Source: Sphingobium arseniciresistens
Lineage (GTDB): Bacteria > Pseudomonadota > Alphaproteobacteria > Sphingomonadales > Sphingomonadaceae
DNA: 64,000 nt
Direction: 5' to 3'
NCBI GenBank assembly: GCA_029167225.1
Contig: JARFNK010000001.1
Span: forward strand, 186,001-250,000
The notes beneath the pieces were generated by a model. The model was not told the origin of the DNA, did no database searches, and saw nothing but the letters and a program-made list of their open reading frames with translations. Positions 1 through 9,374 of the stretch are shown one piece after another (position 1 is the stretch's first letter; the number at the start of each line of letters is the position of its first letter). The position numbers and the translations under genes are program-made.

Positions 1-123
1 GCCCGCCTCTGCCGCTCGTCGAGCTTGGCAGGAGGGCGCTTGGATGCGTGTGTCCAGCCTCCTTGTCTCGCGATCGATTTTTAGGAAGAGGCCGCGCGAA
101 ATCGGTTTTCACAGCGCCACGGA

Positions 124-855
124 ATGCTAGTTTCCGCGCCTATGCCTGAAAAACCCAGCCCCCGCCGCAAACGCCCCGCCACCCGCCCGCGCCGCCGCTG
201 GCTCATGATCCCGGTCAAGATCGTTGCCGGGTTCGTGGCGCTCTCGCTCTTCTTCGTGGTCCTCTACCGCTTCGTGCCGCCACCGGTGACGATGACGATG
301 CTGCTCGACGGCAACGGCATCACCAAGGACTGGATGAGCCTGTCGGAGATGGACCCGGACATGGCCCGCGCCGCGATCGCGGCGGAGGACAGCAAATTCT
401 GTTCGCACCACGGCTTCGATGCGCTCGCGATCGCCAAGGCCATGCGGCACAATGCCAGCGGCGGGGTGATCCGCGGCGGCTCCACGATCAGCCAGCAGAC
501 CGCGAAGAATGTCTTCCTGTTCCAGGGTGGCGGCTTCGTGCGCAAGGGGTTCGAGGCGTGGTTCACCGTCTTGATCGAGGCGATCTGGGGCAAGCGGCGG
601 ATCATGGAAGTCTATCTGAACGTCGCGGAGACAGGCATCGGCACCTATGGCGCCAATGCGGGCGCCATGCGCTATTTCCACCATGACGCGTCGAAGATGA
701 CCCCCGCAGAGGCCGCCCGCATCGCCGCCATCCTGCCGCTGCCCAAGAAGCGCGCCGCCGTCGCGCCCAAGGGCTTTACCCGCCGTTATGGCAACAGCGT
801 CGCAGCCCGCATCGGCGTGGTGCGCAGAGACGGGCTCGACAGCTGCCTGAAGTGA
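124..855 (+). CDS. mtgA: Monofunctional peptidoglycan glycosyltransferase MtgA
   Basis: GT51 glycosyltransferase that polymerises lipid II into glycan strands at the periplasmic face of the inner membrane; it has no transpeptidase domain. The 243-residue product has a basic N-terminus, a membrane segment at about residues 28-50, then the family signatures EDSKFCSHHGFD (catalytic Glu about 88), RGGSTISQQTAKN and KRRIMEVYLNVAE (second Glu about 162). Length fits MtgA. An ATG at 142 is an alternative start; neither start has a convincing Shine-Dalgarno sequence. It converges on the receptor gene across a shared terminator. Identification is firm, the exact start less so. Confidence 0.93.
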   Translation: MLVSAPMPEKPSPRRKRPATRPRRRWLMIPVKIVAGFVALSLFFVVLYRFVPPPVTMTMLLDGNGITKDWMSLSEMDPDMARAAIAAEDSKFCSHHGFDALAIAKAMRHNASGGVIRGGSTISQQTAKNVFLFQGGGFVRKGFEAWFTVLIEAIWGKRRIMEVYLNVAETGIGTYGANAGAMRYFHHDASKMTPAEAARIAAILPLPKKRAAVAPKGFTRRYGNSVAARIGVVRRDGLDSCLK

Positions 856-879
856 CCGACTGAGGCCACCCATCAATGG

Positions 880-917
880 AAAAGGGGCGCGCCCGGCAGG
901 ACGCGCCCCTTTTCTTT
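880..917. terminator. Bidirectional rho-independent terminator
   Basis: A 12-bp G+C-rich stem (arms 880-891 and 902-913, 10-nt loop) is followed by a T-rich run on the + strand and preceded by A residues, so it can serve both mtgA and the converging TonB receptor. Confidence 0.85.
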
Positions 918-933
918 TAGCTGCCGGTCGCGA

Positions 934-3900
934 TCAGAAGCTGAAGCGCGCGCCGATACGGACCGCATAGAGCGACTGGTTCGCGTAGATCGTGTCGGTC
1001 GGGGTCGCGGTCGGCATCGAGTAGCGATACTGCCCGCAAGCCTGCGACGTGTTGGTCACGGGCGTGCCCGCCGTGCCGGTGGGCGTGGGTGCCGCAATGC
1101 ACTGCACCCGCGCCGCAACGGCATTGTACGGGAAGGTATATTCGCGGATCTGGCCCCACTTCTTGTTCAGCATGTTCGTGAAGTTCTCGACATCAGCGAA
1201 CAGCTGGAAGCGCGCGCCCGACCAGCCCGGTACCGGCAGGTCCTGCGACACGTGCAGGTCGATGCGGGTGAACCATTTGGAGTTGAACGCGTTGCGCGGC
1301 GCGATCTTGCCGCGATATTTGGACAGCCCGCTCGCCTCGAAGAAGGCATTGAGCGCCGAGGCCGTGGCGGCCGAATCATAGGAAACCAGCGGATCGTCGA
1401 CACCGGTCGGCACGTAGACGAGATAGCGGGTCAGCGAACCGGTGGTGCCGAAAATGGCGCTCCGGCCGCTCGACGTATCCTGGAAGGTGTAGCTGTACGG
1501 ACGACCGATGCGCGTCTCGCCGAACAGCGACAGGGTGGTCTTGTAGTCACCGATGAAGGCGTGGTCGAACGTCACATCATATTTGAACGCGTGCTTCACC
1601 TCGTCGTTCGACGTGCCATAGGCCGCGCCATTGGCGTCGAGGAAGGCGCCGTTGGCATAGTTGGAGCCTGCGGTCGAGGACGTGGCCGGCGCCTGGTCCT
1701 TGATGTTCTGATAGGTATAGCTCGCGCCGATGTTCAGGCCGAAGTCGAAATCCTTGCGGACCCGCGCCACCGCCACATAGCTGCGGCCCTTCTTGGTGTT
1801 GGTCAGCAGGATGTCATTGAGCGTATCGCTGAAGGTCGTGCGCGAGGTGTAGCGGACACGGCCATCGGGGGTGCGCTGCGCCGTCGGGACGGAGCGGATG
1901 TCGGTGAAGAACACCTGATTGCGTACGTCGGAATAGAACAGGTCGCCGCCGAAGTTCCAGCCTGTGCCCAGCGAGCCAAGATCCGGGCTCCAGTCAGCCG
2001 ACAGTGTCGCCCGCCACTGCGAGGGGATCTTGAACTTGGGGTCGAGCGCATTGGTTGCCGCGGCCGAGATGCCGCCGGCCAGATAGGTGTTCGCCCCCGC
2101 CGGAATGGTGCTGCCGTTCACATTGGTCATGATCGACGATGCCAGACCCTGCGAAGGCAGGTTGGTGCCGCTATAGGCCCCGCTGTTCTGCTGGACGATG
2201 TCGATGACGTTGGACAGCTGCCCCGTGTTGGAGAAGCTGTTCGACGCATAGACGTCGGGCGTGCCGCCGGAGAAGATGCCCAGGCCGCCGCGAATGCTCA
2301 GCGTGCTGCTCGGCTTAAATTCAGCGCCGAAGCGCGGTTGGAACACGCCCCTGCCGCTGACGAACGCCGTGTTGGAATAGCCATAACGGTTGTAGAAGGT
2401 GTTGTTCGCTGCCGGCCGGCTGTTGCTGCCATACATGTCGTAGCGGGCACCATAGGAGAAGGTCAGCAGATCGTTGACCCGCCAGGTATCCTGCACACCG
2501 AAAGCATAGGACCAGTAGGTGAAGCCCGCCGAGGCATCATCCGGGTTCAGCGTGGGAACAGCGTTGGTATAGCCAAAGCGCTGGGCGTTGCCCGCCTGGA
2601 AGTCGGCGATCGAGTCGAAATAATAGGCCCCCGTCGTGCCCGCGCGCGGGCTGGAGGAGCTGAGGAAGGCATTGAAGATCGACGTGCGCTGGATGTCGGC
2701 GAACACCCGCAGGTCATGATTTTCCTTGGTCAGCCGTGCCTGGACCAGCCCGCCCCAGGTGTTGCTGGTCAGAGCATTGGTCTGGCGCGAGACGTCAGGA
2801 CCGAAAGCGACGACCGCCGAACCGGGCGCGCAGGTCGTGGACGCGCCGGCACCGGCCGCACCCGGCGCGGTGCGATCGGACGTTGCCGCCGTACAGACGC
2901 GCATTTCCGCAAAGCCGCGGCCCATCAGCGGATCCTGAAGGCGGGTATAGTCCTTGTAGAAACCGCGGATTTCGGTCGAGAAGTCGTCGGTCCATTGCGA
3001 GTTCAATTGCGCAACCGTCGTCCACAGCTTGTTGCCCTGGACATAGGCGTTCGATTCCAGCCCCAGCGACGGCGCGCCCGGCGTGGAGTTGACGTTGTTC
3101 GTCAGGATGATCGAATCCTTGGCGTAGGTTCCCGTCACCGACAGGCGCTGCGTGTCGGACAGGTTCGCGTCGATGCGACCGACCAGACGGTCGTCCTTGT
3201 CGCCATTGCTGCCGACGACGCCGCCGGTATCATAGCCATAGCGGGACTGGGCGATCGACGAGACCTGGTCGACCAGCGCCTGCGTCAGGTTGGGGATCGC
3301 GGTGCCCGCATTATTGTCGCCCGGACCTTCGGGGATCGGACGGGGCGCACGGATGCGCTCGCCCGCGACCATGAAGAACAGCTTGTCCTTGATGATCGGG
3401 CCGGACAGTTCGGCGCCATAGTTCTGGATCTTGAAATTGGGCTGCACCACCCGGCCGGTCGGCACGCCGGGGCCAGGCTTGGTCCGCTTGCCGGTCAGTT
3501 CGTCCGAGGAATAGCTGTAGAAGCCGGTGCCCTGGAAATCGTTGGTGCCCGAACGCAGGATCACGTTGACCGAGCCACCCTGGAAATTGCCCTCGCGGAC
3601 ATCATAGGGGGCAACCTTCGTCTGGAACTGGCCGATGGCGTCCAGCGGGATCGGCGAGCGGCGGCTGGGCAGGCCGTCCGGGTTGAGGCCGAAATTGTCG
3701 GTGATGGGCACGCCGTCCACGGTGAAGCGGTTGTAGCGGGCGTTCTGGCCAGCAAAGGAGACCGCGCGGCCGCCGCTGGGCGTGTCGTCGAGGCGCGCGA
3801 AGGGATCGCGGCGCATCAGGTCGCGCACGTCGCGGTTGATGGTGGCGATCGTCTGGATCTTCTCGGCGGTGAGGACCGTGGCCGGACCCTGGCTGACGGT

Positions 3901-4302
3901 GCGCGCACGCGGGATGGACGCGGCGGTCACGACGATCGCGTCGCCACCCTCCGGGGCCAGCTCGATCGGCAGGTCATAGGCCTGGGCGACGACCGTGCTG
4001 ATACCGGTGACGGTGGCACCGGCAAAGCCCGGCGCGGCCACGACGACGGAATAGGGCCCGCCCGGCCGCAGGCCGCTGACGGTGAAGGAACCGTCAGTGC
4101 CGGTGACGGCGGTGGAAACCGTGCCCGAAGGAACATGGGTGATGGTGATCGTCGCGCCGGCGACCGGCGCGGACTCGCCGCTTACCGATCCGCGGATGGA
4201 CGACGTCGTTTCCTGAGCCGATGCCTGCGACGGCAGCAGCAGGCTGGCAGCCGGCACCACCAAGGCGGCAAGCGCGACGCTCTGCAAAAATATCTTCTTC
4301 AT
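934..4302 (-). CDS. Oar-like TonB-dependent receptor
   Basis: Outer-membrane active transporter energised by TonB-ExbBD; the substrate cannot be told from sequence. The 1122-residue protein starts at the ATG at 4302, preceded by an AGGGGAA-type ribosome site and followed by a signal peptide (MKKIFLQ..., cleavage after ASA near residue 29). Next come a carboxypeptidase-regulatory-like beta-sandwich (about 33-115), a plug with the VDGVPITDNFGLN stretch, and a long beta-barrel ending in the C-terminal Phe expected for BAM-dependent insertion. It resembles the receptor at 30964-34206 throughout (shared RRDPFA, AGQNAR and FQGG..NV.LRSGTN stretches), so the two are paralogues. It stands alone between mtgA and clpX. 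Confidence 0.92.
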   Translation of the reverse strand: MKKIFLQSVALAALVVPAASLLLPSQASAQETTSSIRGSVSGESAPVAGATITITHVPSGTVSTAVTGTDGSFTVSGLRPGGPYSVVVAAPGFAGATVTGISTVVAQAYDLPIELAPEGGDAIVVTAASIPRARTVSQGPATVLTAEKIQTIATINRDVRDLMRRDPFARLDDTPSGGRAVSFAGQNARYNRFTVDGVPITDNFGLNPDGLPSRRSPIPLDAIGQFQTKVAPYDVREGNFQGGSVNVILRSGTNDFQGTGFYSYSSDELTGKRTKPGPGVPTGRVVQPNFKIQNYGAELSGPIIKDKLFFMVAGERIRAPRPIPEGPGDNNAGTAIPNLTQALVDQVSSIAQSRYGYDTGGVVGSNGDKDDRLVGRIDANLSDTQRLSVTGTYAKDSIILTNNVNSTPGAPSLGLESNAYVQGNKLWTTVAQLNSQWTDDFSTEIRGFYKDYTRLQDPLMGRGFAEMRVCTAATSDRTAPGAAGAGASTTCAPGSAVVAFGPDVSRQTNALTSNTWGGLVQARLTKENHDLRVFADIQRTSIFNAFLSSSSPRAGTTGAYYFDSIADFQAGNAQRFGYTNAVPTLNPDDASAGFTYWSYAFGVQDTWRVNDLLTFSYGARYDMYGSNSRPAANNTFYNRYGYSNTAFVSGRGVFQPRFGAEFKPSSTLSIRGGLGIFSGGTPDVYASNSFSNTGQLSNVIDIVQQNSGAYSGTNLPSQGLASSIMTNVNGSTIPAGANTYLAGGISAAATNALDPKFKIPSQWRATLSADWSPDLGSLGTGWNFGGDLFYSDVRNQVFFTDIRSVPTAQRTPDGRVRYTSRTTFSDTLNDILLTNTKKGRSYVAVARVRKDFDFGLNIGASYTYQNIKDQAPATSSTAGSNYANGAFLDANGAAYGTSNDEVKHAFKYDVTFDHAFIGDYKTTLSLFGETRIGRPYSYTFQDTSSGRSAIFGTTGSLTRYLVYVPTGVDDPLVSYDSAATASALNAFFEASGLSKYRGKIAPRNAFNSKWFTRIDLHVSQDLPVPGWSGARFQLFADVENFTNMLNKKWGQIREYTFPYNAVAARVQCIAAPTPTGTAGTPVTNTSQACGQYRYSMPTATPTDTIYANQSLYAVRIGARFSF

Positions 4303-4722
4303 GTCCCTGTTCCCCTTGCAAACGCGCCACCCACCATCCGACAATGGCCATGGGTCGGCAGCTTTTGATCACCGTTCAACCGCTCACCGCTTAATCGGCA
4401 AGCTATGTGCAGGCCCCTGCTCCGTTCCGATTGCGCTTTTGTGACGATTGCCGTTTCAGCATTTCGTCATGTTGCGACGCCCGGCAGAACATTCCTCGGT
4501 GAAACCCTGAAAACCGGGCTAATGCGTGGTATTGGGCAAGGCACGCGCTTTTTGCAGATGCGTTCAACTAAGTGCGCACCTGCGGCAATTTTGCAACGCG
4601 TGGAAATATCGCGGAAAATGTCGAAACATTGTGCACCGCGTCATCCGCAACGAAAAGCGGCGCGAGGCTTTCGCCCCGCGCCGCTCTCATTTTCCGCTAG
4701 GAACTGAGCCGTTCAGCTGCCC
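4303..4722. other. Intergenic region between receptor gene and clpX
   Basis: About 420 bases with no convincing gene. It must hold the promoter of the receptor gene (reverse strand) and contains the clpX terminator near its right end. Base composition is more A+T-rich than the flanking genes. No repeat or RNA gene was recognised. Confidence 0.6.
4652..4686 (-). terminator. clpX terminator
   Basis: A G+C-rich hairpin (arms about 4656-4667 and 4674-4685, one mismatch) is followed on the reverse strand by TTTTCG, directly downstream of the clpX stop codon. Confidence 0.75.
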
Positions 4723-5994
4723 TCAGGCAGCGTCGCCAGCCTTGCGCTTTTCGTTGTCGCTGAACACGCGGACAGGCTCCTTGCGGCCTTCCACGACATC
4801 CTTGTCGATCACCACCTCGCCCACGCCCTGCATGGAGGGGAGATCGAACATGGTGTCGAGCAGGATCGCTTCCAGGATGGAACGCAGGCCGCGCGCGCCG
4901 GTCTTGCGCTCGATCGCCTTCTTCGCGATCGCCGTCAGCGCCTCGTCGGTGAAGCTCAGCTCGACATTCTCCATGTCAAACAGCTTGCCATATTGCTTCA
5001 CCAGCGCGTTCTTCGGCTCGACCAGGATCTTGACCAGCGCGGTCACGTCCAGGTCTTCCAGCGTCGCGATGACGGGCAGACGGCCGACGAACTCGGGGAT
5101 CAGGCCGAACTTCAGCAGATCCTCGGGCTCGCTCTGGCGCAGCAGCTCGCCGGTGCGGCGTTCCTCAGGCGCGGCGACATGGGCGCCGAAACCGATGGAC
5201 TTGGCTTCCAGGCGATCGCCGATGATCTTCTCGAGCCCCGCAAAGGCGCCGCCGCAGATGAACAGGATGTTCGTCGTGTCGACCTGCAGGAATTCCTGCT
5301 GCGGATGCTTGCGCCCGCCCTGCGGCGGCACGGAGGCGGTGGTGCCTTCCATCAGCTTGAGCAGTGCCTGCTGCACGCCCTCGCCCGACACGTCGCGGGT
5401 GATGGAGGGGTTTTCGGCCTTGCGGCTGATCTTGTCGATCTCGTCGATATAGACGATGCCGCGCTGCGCCTTTTCGACATTATAGTCGCTGGCCTGCAGC
5501 AGCTTGAGGATGATGTTCTCCACATCCTCGCCGACATAGCCCGCCTCGGTCAGCGTCGTCGCGTCCGCCATGGTGAAGGGCACGTCGAACGTCTTCGCCA
5601 GCGTCTGCGCCAGTAGCGTCTTGCCGCAGCCGGTGGGACCAACCAGCAGGATGTTGGACTTGGCCAGTTCGACCTCGCCCGACTTCGTGCCGTGGTTCAG
5701 GCGCTTGTAATGGTTGTGAACCGCCACGGAGAGCACGCGCTTCGCCCGGCTCTGGCCGATCACATAATCGTCCAGAACGTCGCAGATTTCCTGCGGGGTC
5801 GGTACGCCGCCATCCTTCTTGCCCACAAGGCCGCCCTTGGCCTCCTCGCGGATGATGTCGTTGCACAGTTCCACGCACTCGTCGCAGATGAAGACGGTCG
5901 GCCCCGCGATCAGCTTGCGCACCTCATGCTGCGACTTGCCGCAGAAGGAGCAATAGAGCGTGCTCTTAGAATCGGAGCCCGTAAGCTTTGTCAT
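4723..5994 (-). CDS. clpX: ATP-dependent Clp protease ATP-binding subunit ClpX
   Basis: AAA+ unfoldase that recognises tagged substrates and feeds them into ClpP. The 423-residue product has the N-terminal C4 zinc-binding domain (Cys 15, 18, 37, 40), Walker A GPTGCGKT (119-126), the GYVG pore loop (152-155), Walker B VYIDEIDK (181-188), the RKH loop and the IGF ClpP-docking loop (in SIGFGAH). Length is normal for the family. It lies 158 bases downstream of clpP on the same strand with a probable terminator between them, so it probably also has its own promoter. Identification is secure. Confidence 0.98.
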   Translation of the reverse strand: MTKLTGSDSKSTLYCSFCGKSQHEVRKLIAGPTVFICDECVELCNDIIREEAKGGLVGKKDGGVPTPQEICDVLDDYVIGQSRAKRVLSVAVHNHYKRLNHGTKSGEVELAKSNILLVGPTGCGKTLLAQTLAKTFDVPFTMADATTLTEAGYVGEDVENIILKLLQASDYNVEKAQRGIVYIDEIDKISRKAENPSITRDVSGEGVQQALLKLMEGTTASVPPQGGRKHPQQEFLQVDTTNILFICGGAFAGLEKIIGDRLEAKSIGFGAHVAAPEERRTGELLRQSEPEDLLKFGLIPEFVGRLPVIATLEDLDVTALVKILVEPKNALVKQYGKLFDMENVELSFTDEALTAIAKKAIERKTGARGLRSILEAILLDTMFDLPSMQGVGEVVIDKDVVEGRKEPVRVFSDNEKRKAGDAA

Positions 5995-6120
5995 TCGGTC
6001 TCTTTCCTTGTCCGGCGCCGGGAGCGCGATCTCGCCCGGAGGCGCCAGACATTTTTGTCCATCATCAATCTAAACCGCGTCAGCGCGATTTCACAAGGGG
6101 CCATTGTCGGCGGGCCACGT

Positions 6121-6147
6121 AAAAATAGCCTTAGCCGACAAAGCTAT
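6121..6147 (-). terminator. Probable clpP terminator
   Basis: Just after the clpP stop codon, the reverse strand shows an AATAGC...GCTATT hairpin followed by TTTTT. It may attenuate rather than fully stop transcription into clpX. Confidence 0.65.
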
Positions 6148-6152
6148 TCCTT

Positions 6153-6803
6153 TCAGCTTTCGGTCGAATCGGTCAGTGCCGGACGCTTGTCGAACACTTC
6201 ATCGACCAGGCCGAAATTCTTCGCCTCGTCGGCTTCCAGGAAGGTATCGCGGTCCATCGCGGCTTCGATACGCTCCAGCGGCTGGCCGGTATATTCGGCG
6301 TACAGGCCGTTCATCCTGCTGCGAATACGCAAGATTTCCTTCGCCTGGATCTCGATGTCGGACGCCATACCCTGCGCGCCGCCCGAAGGCTGGTGGATCA
6401 TGATGCGCGCATTGGAAAGGGCGATGCGCTTACCCTTCTCGCCGGCGGCCAGCAGGAAGCTGCCCATCGAGGCGGCCTGACCGATGCACACCGTGCCGAC
6501 CTGCGGACGGATATATTTCATCGTGTCATGGATCGCCATGCCCGCCGTCACCACGCCGCCGGGCGAATTGATGTACATCCAGATGTCCTTCTTCGGGTTT
6601 TCCGACTCGAGGAACAGCAGCTGGGCGACGATCAGCGACGCCATATGGTCTTCGACCTGGCCGGTGACGAAGATGATCCGCTCACGCAGCAGGCGCGAAA
6701 AGATATCGAAGCTGCGCTCGCCGCGATTCGATTGCTCGATGACGATCGGGACCAGCGCGGCCATGGGATCGGTACGGCGGGGATCGAAGGAAATATCGGT
6801 CAT
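6153..6803 (-). CDS. clpP: ATP-dependent Clp protease proteolytic subunit ClpP
   Basis: Serine protease that forms the tetradecameric chamber partnered by ClpX and ClpA in the cytosol. The 216-residue product carries the catalytic triad Ser112 (in AASMGS), His137 (in IHQPSGG) and Asp186 (in DRDTF). The N-terminal sequence before the fold is short and probably processed. It is followed by clpX on the same strand and preceded by tig, the usual tig-clpP-clpX order. Identification is secure. Confidence 0.98.
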   Translation of the reverse strand: MTDISFDPRRTDPMAALVPIVIEQSNRGERSFDIFSRLLRERIIFVTGQVEDHMASLIVAQLLFLESENPKKDIWMYINSPGGVVTAGMAIHDTMKYIRPQVGTVCIGQAASMGSFLLAAGEKGKRIALSNARIMIHQPSGGAQGMASDIEIQAKEILRIRSRMNGLYAEYTGQPLERIEAAMDRDTFLEADEAKNFGLVDEVFDKRPALTDSTES

Positions 6804-6925
6804 TGTGCTCTTTCGGCTATGTGCTTTTGCCCGCCCCTACATCGGTGCAAAGCAACGGCGGTTCAAGAGGCTTAACCCCTGAGGTCTATGTAGAGGAAAA
6901 CTTCGCCCCGGCGAGCACCCTATAG

Positions 6926-6963
6926 GGAAAGGGCGCCACGGCTATCACCGCAGCGCCCTTTCC
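6926..6963 (-). terminator. Probable tig terminator
   Basis: An 11-bp stem (arms 6926-6936 and 6953-6963) lies just downstream of tig; the T-run on the reverse strand is weak, so termination strength is uncertain. Confidence 0.55.
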
Positions 6964-6992
6964 ATAAGATTAACCCCTTTCGGACCGAAGCA

Positions 6993-8606
6993 TTACTCGG
7001 CCTTGGCGGCAGCCTTCTTCGCCGGCGCCTTCTTGGCGGCGGGCTTGGCTTCCGCCTCGGCATCGCCTTCAGCCTTCGCAGCGGCCTTCTTCGGCGCGGC
7101 CTTCTTGGCAGGCTTTGCTTCCGCCTCTACCTCGGCTTCCGCTTCAGCAGCGGCCGGCTCGGCAGCGTCTTCGGCCTTGGCCTTCTTGGCGGGAGCCTTC
7201 TTCGCCTTGGGCTTCTCGTCATGATCGTGGTCATGGCCGCAATCCGGGCCATGGACGTGGGGCTTCAGCTCGCCGTCCGATTCGGCCTCGATCGCCGCTT
7301 CCAGCTCCTCGCGGGTCACGGCGCGGTCGGTGACTTCGGCCTTCTCGAACAGGAAGTCGACAACCTTGTCCTCATAGAGCGGCGCACGCAGCTGGGCTGC
7401 AGCCATCGGCTCCTGGCGGACATATTGCACGAAGCGCTCGCGATCCTGCGGGCTGTACTGCTGGGCAGCCTGCATGATGAGACGGTTCATTTCCTGATCG
7501 CTCACCAGCACATTGTTGGCCTGGCCGATCTCGGACAGCAGCAGGCCAAGACGGACGCGACGCACGGCGATGGCGCGATAATCGTCCTTTTCCTTCTCCA
7601 TCTCGGCGATGGCGGCTTCCGGGTCTTCCTCATGGCTCGCTTCATGCTGAAGCTGCGCCCAGATCTGGCCGAACTCGGCCTCGACCATGCTCGGCGGCAC
7701 TTCGAAGTCGTGCGAAGCGGCGAGCTGGTCAAGCAGCTTGCGCTTCATGTGGGTGCGGGTCAGGCCGTTATGCTCCTGCTCGATCTGGCCCTTGAGCAGG
7801 TCCTTGAGCTGGTCGAGACCCTCAAGGCCGAGCGCCTTGGCGAAATCCTCGTCGACCTTGGGCTTGGAGGTGTCGAGCACTTCCTTGACCACGATGTCGA
7901 AGGTCGCGGGCTTGCCGGCCAGTTCCTTGGCGCCGTAATCCTCGGGGAAGGAGACGTTCAAAACCTTCTCGTCGCCGGTCTTCACGCCGACCAGCTGGTC
8001 CTCGAAACCGGGGATCAGGCTGCCCGAACCGATCGTGACCTTCATGCCCTCGCCGGTGCCGCCATCGAAGGCAACGCCGTCGACCTTGCCGACGAAGTCG
8101 ATGACGACGGTGTCGCCGTCCTTCGCCTTGTGGCTGGCCGGGAAGGCTTCGAAAGCGCTCTGCTGCGCAGCAATGCGGCCGGCGGCTTCCAGAACCTGCT
8201 CGTCGCCGATCTCGACCGTCAGGCGCTCAAGCGTGATGCCCTCGATGCTGGGTGCCGGCACGTCGGGCAGCACTTCCAGGGCGACCTTGACCTCGGCGTC
8301 CTTGCCGAATTCGAAGCCTTCGTCCAGCTCGACGGAAGGCTGCATCGCGGGACGCAGCTTGTGCTCGGCCAGCAGCGACTGAACGCCTTCCTGGATCGAG
8401 TTGTTCAGCGCGTCACGCTGCAGGGCTTCGCCGTGCATCTTGCGGACGAGATTGGCAGGCACCTTGCCGGCGCGGAAGCCGGGCATGCGCACCTGCGGCG
8501 CAAGCGTCTTCACTTCCTGGTCGACGCGCGCGTCGATATCCTTGGCGGTGATGGTCAGCGTGTAGGCACGCTTCAGGCCCTCGTTCAACGTCTCGACAGT
8601 CTGCAT
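6993..8606 (-). CDS. tig: Trigger factor with long Ala/Lys/Glu-rich C-terminal tail
   Basis: Ribosome-bound chaperone and peptidyl-prolyl isomerase for nascent chains. The start is the ATG at 8606 (MQTVETLNEG); the frame stays open much further upstream, but that part runs through tRNA-Leu and is not coding. The ribosome-docking signature GFRAGKVP lies at 43-50, followed by the PPIase and C-terminal domains. At 537 residues it is about 100 longer than E. coli trigger factor (432). The last 88 residues form a low-complexity tail: a His/Asp cluster (HVHGPDCGHDHDHD) followed by repeated PAKKA/KKAAAK and Glu-Ala blocks. The tail resembles histone H1-like and other disordered nucleic-acid-binding tails, but its function here is unknown. 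Confidence 0.97.
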   Translation of the reverse strand: MQTVETLNEGLKRAYTLTITAKDIDARVDQEVKTLAPQVRMPGFRAGKVPANLVRKMHGEALQRDALNNSIQEGVQSLLAEHKLRPAMQPSVELDEGFEFGKDAEVKVALEVLPDVPAPSIEGITLERLTVEIGDEQVLEAAGRIAAQQSAFEAFPASHKAKDGDTVVIDFVGKVDGVAFDGGTGEGMKVTIGSGSLIPGFEDQLVGVKTGDEKVLNVSFPEDYGAKELAGKPATFDIVVKEVLDTSKPKVDEDFAKALGLEGLDQLKDLLKGQIEQEHNGLTRTHMKRKLLDQLAASHDFEVPPSMVEAEFGQIWAQLQHEASHEEDPEAAIAEMEKEKDDYRAIAVRRVRLGLLLSEIGQANNVLVSDQEMNRLIMQAAQQYSPQDRERFVQYVRQEPMAAAQLRAPLYEDKVVDFLFEKAEVTDRAVTREELEAAIEAESDGELKPHVHGPDCGHDHDHDEKPKAKKAPAKKAKAEDAAEPAAAEAEAEVEAEAKPAKKAAPKKAAAKAEGDAEAEAKPAAKKAPAKKAAAKAE

Positions 8607-8676
8607 CTTTTCTCTCAAATGCTTTCTAAAGCTGAAATTTCGATGGCAGCCGAGGCACATGACAGCCTGGTCCGCC

Positions 8677-8761
8677 TGGTGCGGGCGAAGGGACTCGAAC
8701 CCCCACATCTTGCGATACCAGAACCTAAATCTGGCGCGTCTACCAGTTTCGCCACGCCCGC
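8677..8761 (-). tRNA. tRNA-Leu (anticodon TAG)
   Basis: The reverse strand folds as a class II tRNA: acceptor stem GCGGGCG/CGCCCGC, anticodon stem CCAGA/TCTGG around a loop with TAG, a short variable arm, the TTCGAGTCC T-arm and an encoded ACCA end. It lies between tig and the Pro-rich gene. Confidence 0.96.
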
Positions 8762-8877
8762 ATCGGTCGCCGGTCGGCGGGCCATAGAGGAACGCGCGCC
8801 ATAGGGCAAGGGATAGTGGGATTCTCCGTGGAACCAGCATGACGATCGGCGCGTAGACCCGGAAAGGAGTATGCCCC

Positions 8878-9177
8878 ATGGCAAGCCAGCCCGAAATTCC
8901 ATCGACGCCCGACACCGGACCCGACCTGCCCGAACCGGAAATGCCCCAGCCTGGTCCGGATACCCCCGCGCCGCTCGAGCCGATCCCCACCGGCCCCGCC
9001 TCGCCCGACCCGGAGATCCCCGCGCCCGACATCATCGAGCCGCAATCGCCGCCGGAAACCCCGCCCATCGAGCCGCAGCGCGAGGCGCCTGGATTCGTGC
9101 CCCCCGAATGGACGCCCGACGCCCCGGACTGGGACCAGCCCAATCGCGGCCCGGATGAAGTGCCACCACCCGACTGA
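8878..9177 (+). CDS. Small Pro/Glu/Asp-rich hypothetical protein
   Basis: A 99-residue acidic protein, about one third proline (runs such as PDTGPDLPEPEMPQPGP), with no signal peptide or membrane segment. A good AAAGGAG ribosome site precedes the ATG at 8878, and a hairpin follows the stop codon, which supports a real gene. Low-complexity composition gives no fold or function; it is probably intrinsically disordered. It is divergent from tRNA-Leu and upstream of the autotransporter. It could still be a spurious frame in G+C-rich DNA, but the start and end signals argue against that. Confidence 0.65.
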   Translation: MASQPEIPSTPDTGPDLPEPEMPQPGPDTPAPLEPIPTGPASPDPEIPAPDIIEPQSPPETPPIEPQREAPGFVPPEWTPDAPDWDQPNRGPDEVPPPD

Positions 9178-9183
9178 ACCGAT

Positions 9184-9216
9184 GCGGATGCGCTCCTCAC
9201 CCGGCGCATCCGCCTA
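9184..9216 (+). terminator. Hairpin after Pro-rich gene
   Basis: A 10-bp stem (arms 9184-9193 and 9204-9213) follows the stop codon at 9177 and is trailed by a short pyrimidine stretch. It is a weak but well-placed candidate terminator. Confidence 0.5.
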
Positions 9217-9374
9217 TCCCTTTGAAACCAAGAGTTTCCCCTGACGATCACGGTCGCCGCGCCGTCCGGCGCCCACAGCGCCGCGCAAATATTTCACAAG
9301 ATGACGGAAGACGCCGACCGGCGCCGTCCTTCCCCAAGACGCCGCTCGGCGGCGGACCACTTGAGGGGAATATC

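Noticed and set aside
1252-4368. Very long open frame on the + strand, antisense to the first TonB receptor gene
   Set aside because: In G+C-rich DNA the antisense frame stays open because of third-position bias. The product is Arg/Gly/Asp-rich with no domain, and the sense frame encodes a complete receptor.
8607-9251. Upstream extension of the trigger-factor frame
   Set aside because: It runs through a complete tRNA-Leu gene and the Pro-rich gene region; the conserved protein begins at 8606.
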